A stretch of 64,000 bases of DNA, taken from Chryseobacterium sp. JJR-5R. GTDB lineage: Bacteria > Bacteroidota > Bacteroidia > Flavobacteriales > Weeksellaceae. The DNA is taken from positions 2,418,001 through 2,482,000 of the forward strand of contig NZ_CP139137.1 in assembly GCF_034047335.1 (NCBI RefSeq), written 5' to 3'. The translations under genes and the position numbers were made by a program. The notes below the pieces were generated by a model. The model was given only the letters and a program-made list of their open reading frames with translations. It was not told the DNA's origin and ran no database searches. Shown here piece after piece: positions 53,740-61,427 of the stretch; the first letter of the stretch is position 1; each line of letters begins with the position of its first letter.

Positions 53740-54117
53740 ATGAACAAAAAGAAAATATTGGTTTTCGACGACGATAAAACTCTTTTGGATGTTCTTACGA
53801 TGGTATTCTTTGATGAAGGTTATGAAGTTGAGATTTCAGAAACTTCACATGATATCATTGAGCGGGTTTCAAAATTCTGCCCTGATCTTATTCTCATGGA
53901 CAACTATATTCCGGACATCGGCGGAACGGAAGCAATCAGGCTCCTAAGGACTCACGGACAGTTTAATCAGATCCCTGTTATTATCATAAGCGCAAGTACC
54001 AACATTGTTGCCCTGAAAAATGCATCAAAAGCAAATGATTACCTCAGAAAACCGTTTGATCTGTACGAACTTGAAAAACTGATTGCCCGATATCTTAAAG
54101 CGGAAACGGATGAATGA
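53740..54117 (+). CDS. Single-domain response regulator (paralogue of 43596-43955)
   Basis: A 125-residue receiver. FDDDKTLLDVL at the start, phospho-Asp in LILMDNYIPDIGG, Ser in ISAS and Lys in YLRKPF. It shares the ISETSHDI segment and near-identical N-terminus (MNKKKIL[IV]FDDD) with the regulator at the end of the CheB/CheR run. It precedes a multi-PAS histidine kinase, a likely phosphodonor. Confidence 0.9.
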   Translation: MNKKKILVFDDDKTLLDVLTMVFFDEGYEVEISETSHDIIERVSKFCPDLILMDNYIPDIGGTEAIRLLRTHGQFNQIPVIIISASTNIVALKNASKANDYLRKPFDLYELEKLIARYLKAETDE

Positions 54118-54654
54118 ATGTAATATTACTGCTTCCCTATTCTGCGTAAAGATTTAAAATCTCCCTACATTCAGCTTATTCACCAACGAAAATAACCTCC
54201 TTAACTGGTCAATTTCAATCAAGATTATTATGGTTAACATTTATTTATAGAAATCCTTGTGCTTCACTACTTAATAAATAAGAGTTATTTCATGTCATAT
54301 TAAAATTAAAAGACATAAAGCACAAGCCGCTAAAGCTGCAGTCGTATTGTTTACTTAACCCACTGATTGATTACAAATCTGCAAAATCAGGTAAAATCTA
54401 AATAATCGGATTTTTTTTCTGCACCCGTCTTTTCAGTGAAATTTTATTTTTTAAAAGAAACGTAGGACACCGAATCCTGAAGTTATGTTACAACAGCCTG
54501 AAATACCTGTAATAAGATATCAAAAGTTTTTTTTGGATCTAAGAAAATCTGTTTAAGGATGTACTTTGGTGCAGGTTCAGCAGATATATGCCACATGTGC
54601 TTAACATTCGGACCATTTTTGTATTTTTGTGACCTAATGCCTAACCCCCATACT
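54118..54654. other. Intergenic region, promoter at its 3' end
   Basis: About 540 bases, AT-rich, no gene seen. TATTTTTG at 54622-54629 is a -7 box 26 bases before the kinase start. Confidence 0.45.
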
Positions 54655-57138
54655 ATGACTGAGCCAGTAACATCTCTGAATTTTGAACAGCTAAATGAAG
54701 TACTTTCTTTCAGCAGTACCGCTACTGCTGTTCATGTGGGTGAAGAGGCACGGATTGAATTTGCAAACCAGGCAATGTTAACCATCTGGGGCCGGGGTAT
54801 TGAAGTTATAGGTAAAGGATTGGTAGAAGCAATGCCGGAACTTTCAGACCAGCCATTTTTGGAAATGTTTGCCAGGGTATGGCGTGAAGGGATAACCATT
54901 TCAGGAAATGACACCCCTGCAGAGCTCCTGATAAATGGCGTACTTGATACCTATTACTTTGATTTTGAGTACCGTGCCATCAAAGATAAAAGCGGCCGGG
55001 TTATAGCCATTCTGCATAGCGCAACTGATGTGACTGAACGTTACCTGAACAGACGTACATTGCAGGAGGCGGCTCATAATAAAGAACTGCTTATTCGTGA
55101 GCAGTCGCTGAACGAACAGCTTGCAGCCTCAAATGAAGAACTCAATACCATCAATGAAGAACTCCAGGCAAGCAGGGAAGAGCTTTTCCGGATGAATCTT
55201 GAGCTTGAATCCATGGTGAACGACCGTGTGAAAGCATTTATTGAAAGTGAAGAACGCTTCAGGTCCATGGCTGACAACACAGACATCCTGGTAGCCGTCC
55301 GCGAAGAGACAGGAAAGCTGATTTATTTTAACAAAGCCTGGATTGAGTTTACCGGAAGAACTGCAGACCAACTGATCAGCACCGGATGGCATGACCTGAT
55401 TCATGACCTGGACAGACAAAAATTTCTTGACATCCATCAGCGTGCATTTGGGAAGAGGGTTTCCTACAGCGATGAGGTCCGGGTACTCGGGGCTGACGGA
55501 GTCTATCATTGGCTGCTGAAAAAAGGAACGCCCAGATTTCTGTCTGACGGAAACTTTACCGGATACATCAGTTCCTGCATTGATATTACCCAGCGGAAGC
55601 TGGATGAGCAGCTGCTGCAGGATATGAATGAAGAGCTGGCAGCCTCCAATGAAGAGTTTGCCGCCCTTAATGAAGAGCTTGCGACAACCAATGAAGAGCT
55701 TGCAGAATCCAATGATGAACTGCTGCTCAGCGAAGCACGGTTCCGAAACCTGATCAACCAGGCGCCGTTTGCCATATGCGTGATCCGGGCGGAAGATCTT
55801 ATCGTGGTTGAAGTAAATAACAGTTACCTGGAACTGGTAGGCAAAACCCGTCAGCAGTTAGAAAACCATACCATCTGGGATGGCGTAGCTGAAGTAGCTG
55901 AGGTATATGCCCCGCTGATGCAGCAGGTTATTGACACCGGTGTCGCATTCCATGGAAAAGAGCATGAACTGATACTGAACCGGAACGGCATTGCCGAAAC
56001 AGTGTCTATTGATTTTGTTTACGAACCGGTAACGGATTTAAAAGGTAAAGTAACGTCAATTATGGTAGTGGGCAACGATGTAACCGATAAAGTAACGGCA
56101 CGCAGGCAGATTGAAGATGCTGAGGAACGCAACCGTCTGGCCATTGAAGCGGCAGAAATCGGAACCTATGAGCTCAGTTACGCAGACCAGACCCTCAAAG
56201 GCTCGAAGCGTTTCGACGAAATCTTCGGGGTTAACAGCCCTGTTTCCAGGCAGCAGGTATTGTCTGTTTACCATCCTCTGGACGCCCACCTCAGCAACGA
56301 GGCCCATATGATCGCCCGAAAGACCGGCAGGCTGTTTTATGAAACCCGTATTCTACTTACAGACAGCTCTGTAAGATGGGTTCGCCTGCAGGGAGATGTT
56401 CATTACGACAGCCAGGGCAACCTGAAAAAAATGCTGGGGACCGTGATGGATATCACCGCTTTCAAGCAGCTTCAGCAGCAGAAAGACGATTTTATTTCAA
56501 TTGCCAGCCATGAGCTTAAAACACCGCTCACCAGCCTGAAGGCTTCCTTACAGCTTCTGGAGCGGATGAAGGCAAGTCCGACCGCTTTGCTTCCCAGACT
56601 TGTTGAGCAATGCAACCGAAGTATGGAAAAAATTTCCGAGCTGGTGGAAGATCTGCTGAATGTGACAAGAATAAACGAAGGCAAAGTCATGCTGAATAAA
56701 AAGAAGTTCAGCCTGGCCCATATTATAGACGAATGCTGTACCCATGTAGCACAGCGGGGCACGCATGAGCTGATTGTGGAAGGCGAAAAAGACCTTGAAA
56801 TTGTGGCAGATGAAAACCGGATAGAACAGGTAGTTACAAATTTCATTACCAATGCTATCAAATATGCACCGAACAGCAGGCAGATCTTCCTCACCATTGA
56901 ACATCCCGGTGACTCGGTAAAGATTTCACTTAGGGATACCGGCCCCGGTATTCCGACCGATAAGCTTCCGCATCTGTTTGACCGCTATTTCAGGGTAGAC
57001 CAGAGCGGCGTACAGGTTTCCGGACTGGGATTAGGGCTTTATATCTGTTCAGACATCATCCAGCGCCATGGCGGAAAGATTGGTGTAGAAAGTGCGGAAG
57101 GTGAAGGAACAACGTTTTGGTTTACACTGCCGGATTAA
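54655..57138 (+). CDS. Multi-PAS sensor histidine kinase
   Basis: An 827-residue soluble kinase. Start at 54655 (MTEPVTSLNFEQLNEVLSFS) chosen because the -7 box at 54622-54629 would place the transcription start near 54636, leaving the upstream ATGs poorly placed. Four PAS domains, with coiled coils between (repeated NEEL heptads, as in LAASNEELNTINEELQASRE), HisKA with DFISIASHELKTPLTSLKAS, and HATPase with NFITNAIKYAPNSR, RDTGPGIP and GLGLGLYICSDII. No membrane segment, so it senses an internal cue. It pairs by position with the response regulator at 53740. Confidence 0.9.
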   Translation: MTEPVTSLNFEQLNEVLSFSSTATAVHVGEEARIEFANQAMLTIWGRGIEVIGKGLVEAMPELSDQPFLEMFARVWREGITISGNDTPAELLINGVLDTYYFDFEYRAIKDKSGRVIAILHSATDVTERYLNRRTLQEAAHNKELLIREQSLNEQLAASNEELNTINEELQASREELFRMNLELESMVNDRVKAFIESEERFRSMADNTDILVAVREETGKLIYFNKAWIEFTGRTADQLISTGWHDLIHDLDRQKFLDIHQRAFGKRVSYSDEVRVLGADGVYHWLLKKGTPRFLSDGNFTGYISSCIDITQRKLDEQLLQDMNEELAASNEEFAALNEELATTNEELAESNDELLLSEARFRNLINQAPFAICVIRAEDLIVVEVNNSYLELVGKTRQQLENHTIWDGVAEVAEVYAPLMQQVIDTGVAFHGKEHELILNRNGIAETVSIDFVYEPVTDLKGKVTSIMVVGNDVTDKVTARRQIEDAEERNRLAIEAAEIGTYELSYADQTLKGSKRFDEIFGVNSPVSRQQVLSVYHPLDAHLSNEAHMIARKTGRLFYETRILLTDSSVRWVRLQGDVHYDSQGNLKKMLGTVMDITAFKQLQQQKDDFISIASHELKTPLTSLKASLQLLERMKASPTALLPRLVEQCNRSMEKISELVEDLLNVTRINEGKVMLNKKKFSLAHIIDECCTHVAQRGTHELIVEGEKDLEIVADENRIEQVVTNFITNAIKYAPNSRQIFLTIEHPGDSVKISLRDTGPGIPTDKLPHLFDRYFRVDQSGVQVSGLGLGLYICSDIIQRHGGKIGVESAEGEGTTFWFTLPD

Positions 57139-57228
57139 GGCTGGTGCATCTGGACATAATTAATCACAGGGAAACAAGTCTGAATTTTTATTTTATATTT
57201 TTAGTCTGTTTTAAATTAACAAATCCAA

Positions 57229-57895
57229 TTATTTATTAAGTTTTAAAATAATAATCCGAGAGTTTTCCGGCATGAATTGTTTTTTGGAATAGCATCTGGT
57301 TTTTCTTTTAAACCTGCCAGGTAATGCCTGATTCTGGAATCAATTATAACGTTCAACCGTGAATGTTTCAGTTTTTGATTCTCAATACTTATCCAGCGAA
57401 TCAATTCTGAATAACTTTTCCGGTGATCAGATCACTGCAAAATCATTACGATCCCTGTCCTTCAGTCATTCCCAAATTTTTTAAAAGTTGCCGTGCTTCT
57501 TTCCGTACAAATAAAACCGATGAGGCGTTTTCCAGATCTATCAACAGCAACCCGCGTCCAACACCAGTTTTTTTGTTTTCTATGTAACTTTTAATTTCAT
57601 CCAGTTCAACAATTTCCAGAGGCTTTTGTGATGTAGGAAGAGAAACCGATTCCCGCCATTTTTTCACCCATTGGTAAACTGAACCGTGGCTGATATTCAA
57701 TAATTTTCCAATAGCTCTGAAACCCATTCCCGCCAGATACATTTCCAAAGCTAATCTCTTCTGTTCGGGGCTTTTTACATCAGATTTCCTTTCAACGCTG
57801 TAAAAACAACCACAGTCTTTACATTTATACCTCTGAAGCTCTCTTATAAAGCCTGCTTTTACCCTCTTCTCTGATTGACATTTATAACATTTCAT
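57229..57895 (-). pseudogene. IS1-family transposase remnant
   Basis: The zero frame from 57895 reads MKCYKCQSEKRVKAGFIREL, a zinc-ribbon, and a helix-turn-helix (GFRAIGKLLNISHGSVYQWV), as in InsA. At AAAAAAAC a -1 slip joins NKKNWCWTRVAVDRSGKRLI, the catalytic InsB part. The match continues with stops and frame changes, ending at RKTRCYSKKQFMPEN ... LKLNK before 57229. So the element is IS1-like with several mutations and is probably immobile. Clear terminal inverted repeats were not found. Confidence 0.75.
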
Positions 57896-58428
57896 AAAGC
57901 TGATTTATAAATACATCTTAATTAGCCGTTTCAAGCAATCTGCACTTTTGAGACTATTGGTCATATCCATGAGATATTTCCTGATTTCCCTCCGCCGATA
58001 TATTTTAATATCTCATACAGTAAGCAAGGCATGTGTTTCCGGATCTCAAAATTTATTTCATATACCATTTCTGTTATCTGCCGGTTTTCCCGTTAAGCAC
58101 ATATGACAGATGGTATTGATTTTATCCTGTATTCTACCTGACTGAATTTCACTCTGATATTGATACATAGAGATACTTTTTTCCGGCTTTCATTCTCATG
58201 ATCTTTATATTTAATTTAATCTTCTGTATTTCTGGTCATTATTAATTTAAACCGGAACAGGGAAAAGGTTAAAAGTCAGTCAATGAAAATCCCTGCTATG
58301 AAAATGCCAGGTGAGAACTATATCTATATATAAACTGTACTATATACTTACGATATCCGTCAAATCATTGACAGATAACTGACTATTCAATAAAGATTTA
58401 AAGTCCATTTTTAAGCTTAAAAACAACT
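57896..58428. other. Intergenic region, no gene seen
   Basis: AT-rich with only short chance frames. May contain relics of the IS1 element's flank. Confidence 0.35.
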
Positions 58429-58632
58429 TTACCGCCATGATCTGGTAATTGAAACATCACAGACGGTTTCATTTTCAAAACTGATCAGAAGGGATACTTT
58501 TTGTCCAAGCCAATTGGTCTTCAGTTCATATATCCAAACATCAAAAGGATAGTGGTTCATCTGATTACCCATTTCCAGCATCACCTGCTGTTTTGACTTT
58601 CCAATAAGGTATTTATATTCACTTAACTTCAT
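58429..58632 (-). CDS. Hypothetical protein, 67 aa
   Basis: Start at 58632 (MKLSEYKYLIGKSKQQVMLE) preferred over one six codons upstream. The layout, an LIGKSKQQVMLEMG helix followed by VWIYELKTNWLGQKVSLLIS and a final strand, resembles the BamE/SmpA-like fold in small stand-alone form. That is structural resemblance only. Isolated in a gene-poor stretch. Confidence 0.55.
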   Translation of the reverse strand: MKLSEYKYLIGKSKQQVMLEMGNQMNHYPFDVWIYELKTNWLGQKVSLLISFENETVCDVSITRSWR

Positions 58633-59513
58633 AATTAGATTATTAGTCACAGTAAAACTTTTATGATATTAATGTTTACAACATCAATCCGGTAATGATT
58701 AGCACTAAATTAAATACAATGACCGTCATCTTAAAATTTTAATTTATCATTAATATATTGAATACTAACCATTTGGTTTCAGCTATTTAAGCTGTGTGGT
58801 CATTAATTACTGCAATATCTGATCGTTGCCTTTTGTCACACTAATGTATATATTATTGATTTATGACAACAGATCCAGTTTTAAATAAAATACTTATCCA
58901 GAGCACAAAATAATGAAGAGGCTTCTGCTTAATTACAAGACCCCATTAAACAGACTTACCGTCCCCATCATACTGCATTACAAGCAACCGGCAACTAATT
59001 TGACTTTCATTCTATTTTATATTTTTAGTATCAGCACTGCAATCCGAGGCTTTTGTCATGATAAGCCGGAATCCAGTCAGAGTTGATGCTTTTCGGATAC
59101 TGGATTTTATGTCTTTTTCTGTCTAAGTACATCTTATCTTCAGAAACTACAATTCTATCACAGTTTACCGATGTCAAGATGATCTGATCTGAGGCGTATA
59201 AGGTATCCTGCGCTACGCAAGCGGCTATCCGGAATATTTTACAGTTGCCAGGGCTAGGGCCATATCACAGTAAAAATTAAAACAACAGTTTTATTTTATA
59301 AGGTTTAAAAATAAAACCGGGACAGATAAATTTTAAGGATGAATCATTTTTGAATGTTTCTCTGCCCCGGAACTAAACATTACCTAATTATTTAATTTCA
59401 TTTAAAATATTTTTATAAAAGTCATTCCTTATGATACCGTTCAATACAACTGCTACAGGCTTTACCAAAAGTTATATAAAATAGTTATCTGGGACGAGTT
59501 TAATGTATGGTTA
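58633..59513. other. Gene-poor AT-rich stretch
   Basis: No convincing coding frame. A long imperfect inverted repeat, CCGGGACAGATAAA / TTTCTCTGCCCCGG (59317-59370), looks like a terminator for the minus-strand gene at 59514; a TTTTATTTTT run follows on that strand. Confidence 0.45.
59317..59370 (-). terminator. Probable terminator of the 59.5 kb gene
   Basis: 14-bp stem with two mismatches and a 26-base loop, followed on the minus strand by TTTTATTTTT. Confidence 0.5.
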
Positions 59514-60116
59514 TCAGTCTTTCAGTTCTAAAAGGGTATTTTTAAAAATATCTTTTTCACTTACATACAATTTTTCACAGATTTTAGTTTCCACTAAATA
59601 TTTCCCTTTCTTCAGGGTGATGAAATTTTCTGAGTTTTCTTTCACCGGCATCTTATAATAACTGTCATTTTTCAACCTTATAATGAAATTGCATTTGGTT
59701 TTGTTACGGACAAGAAGTACAGCCGTATCATTTTCTGAATTGTCGGTAAACAGATTATTCAGCAGCTTAACTGTTTTTTCGTTATGTTCAGAAGATGTTT
59801 CAGAAATAAGTTTCTCAAATTCTTCTTTTTCCAGTGTCTGATAATTAACAGAAGGTATTGTTGTTGAAACCAATGGCCTCATTTCCATAGCGGGACCGCT
59901 CCCTGGTTTTGTCCATGCCTGGTTTTTAAGATCTATTAATTTTCTTTTTAAAATCTGCCTTCTTGGATCATCTGCATGACAGGTTTGTAAAAAATTTGTT
60001 ATTTCTGTAATATCATTTGATTTTAAGATATTTTTTGTGTTCTTCTGGGCGTTTAAAATAAAGAAACCCAAAAAGAATATAACCTGGAATACTTTTTTTA
60101 TCTGTGTTTTTTTCAT
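59514..60116 (-). CDS. Secreted hypothetical protein (DUF6759-like)
   Basis: A 200-residue protein, signal peptide MKKTQIKKVFQVIFFLGFFI (start at 60116 preferred). Helical N-terminal half (ILKRKLIDLKNQAWTKPGSG) and a beta-rich C-terminus (NFIIRLKNDSYYKMPVKE, NFITLKKGKYLVETKICE) that looks like a small beta-sandwich. I recall similar Chryseobacterium proteins as DUF6759, but that name is unverified. It follows the HTH protein by about 60 bases on the same strand, downstream of the PAAR/VgrG genes, so a periplasmic immunity role is possible. Confidence 0.6.
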   Translation of the reverse strand: MKKTQIKKVFQVIFFLGFFILNAQKNTKNILKSNDITEITNFLQTCHADDPRRQILKRKLIDLKNQAWTKPGSGPAMEMRPLVSTTIPSVNYQTLEKEEFEKLISETSSEHNEKTVKLLNNLFTDNSENDTAVLLVRNKTKCNFIIRLKNDSYYKMPVKENSENFITLKKGKYLVETKICEKLYVSEKDIFKNTLLELKD

Positions 60117-60178
60117 GATCAGCATTTATTGTGATAGGGCATGCCAACCCTGCAACGTATTATCTGGTTTTGTTCCTT

Positions 60179-60499
60179 TTAGAAATACAGCTTTTTCCAG
60201 CTGGCAACTGTGTTTCTGCTCATGTTGAAATGCTTGGCGAGTTCTGCATTATTAAGACAGTGCTTTTTCTGATAATCCAATATTTTAAAAACAGTAGTTT
60301 TATCATAGGATTTTAATTTTTGGTTTTCAGAATTATTGGTCTCTGATAAATCTTTAGTTAAAAAATTATTAAGCTTAATAATGTCTAATGTGCTAAGCAT
60401 CTCTTTTTTTAAGATATTTTCGCATATTTTCTTTTTCTCCGGGTATTTTAATGCGATCATATCATTGTAGATTTTTTTGTAATCAGGATTGTTATTCAT
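60179..60499 (-). CDS. Helix-turn-helix protein, 106 aa
   Basis: A helical N-terminal part (MNNNPDYKKIYNDMIALKYP) and a C-terminal HTH with YQKKHCLNNAELAKHFNMSR followed by NTVASWKKLYF, resembling the recognition domain of transposase- or Spo0J-like regulators. It is 60-80 bases upstream of the secreted 200-aa gene on the same strand and may control it. Confidence 0.65.
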   Translation of the reverse strand: MNNNPDYKKIYNDMIALKYPEKKKICENILKKEMLSTLDIIKLNNFLTKDLSETNNSENQKLKSYDKTTVFKILDYQKKHCLNNAELAKHFNMSRNTVASWKKLYF

Positions 60500-60912
60500 T
60501 GCAGTGATAAATTAAGGTTGATGAAATATTTATAATACTTGCCAAAAGGTTTATTCGTTTTTCAAAAATAAATCAATCCCTATGTTTATGTATCTATAAT
60601 GAATTTCCTGATTGTCAGAATGCGAGTTTCAACAAATCACCCGTGCAAAGACATGAAATAACGATCAGTTCTCTTTAATTCTGAGATTTTAGATATTGAA
60701 GTCATTTCAGTTTCCCTCTGCAAATTTTGTGAAGCGTTGATGGTAAAGCTGAATAATTATCCGATCCGAACTGATTAATAATGATAATTATAAAATTTTA
60801 CTGAAGATGATTTAAATTTTATAAAAGTTCACATCTTTGGTAAGTCCTAAATACTTTGTTTTTGATAGAAAGCACTTTTGAAACAGATATTTATTCTATG
60901 ATTATATTTTGT
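60500..60912. other. Intergenic region, no gene seen
   Basis: About 410 bases, AT-rich. Probably holds the promoter of the HTH gene. No coding frame found. Confidence 0.35.
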
Positions 60913-61251
60913 TCATGAAACATCATGTATTTCGCTGTACCCTTTGTGAATGACGGATATCTTACCTCCTTGGCTGCAGTTGCAAAAACTTGCTTCAGTA
61001 AGGATTTTCAGTTCGTTAATGGAATCTTTTATTGTGGTATTTACCCATGATGTCGGCATTGGCTGACAATCTTTCTGTGTGATACTGCAAGATCCGAAAA
61101 CAGGAATATTAATGTTGGCCTGTTTATCCATTTCAGTTGCAATGAGCTTATTGTCAGCTTTGCAGAAATTCTGGCTGGTTACTTTTAATTGAGCAGGCGA
61201 TGTGCCTTTATCACATGTTAATTTTGCCTGTTCTGTAATTTTTGCCGGCAT
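60913..61251 (-). CDS. DUF4280 PAAR-like protein
   Basis: A 112-residue protein starting MPAKITEQAKLTCDKGTSPA (start at 61251; a longer ORF adds 21 non-conserved residues). Cys-rich and strand-rich, with NINIPVFGSCSITQKDCQPM and FCNCSQGGKISVIHKG, the DUF4280 pattern of PAAR-like tip proteins. Such proteins cap the VgrG spike of type VI and related injection systems. It lies 176 bases downstream of the VgrG gene on the same strand, in keeping with that role. Confidence 0.82.
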   Translation of the reverse strand: MPAKITEQAKLTCDKGTSPAQLKVTSQNFCKADNKLIATEMDKQANINIPVFGSCSITQKDCQPMPTSWVNTTIKDSINELKILTEASFCNCSQGGKISVIHKGYSEIHDVS

Positions 61252-61427
61252 ATCGTATGTTTTATTAATTACTATATATAATTTTGATGCTTGGTTGAAG
61301 CTAATTTTCTTCAAGGGAGTTTGGTACCTGCAAATTACAATTAACAGATTTTCAAAAATACACCGGGCTTTTAATAGCGGGGAAGAGTTGTCTGGTATTT
61401 ATTAAATCTTCTTATTTAATAAAATGA

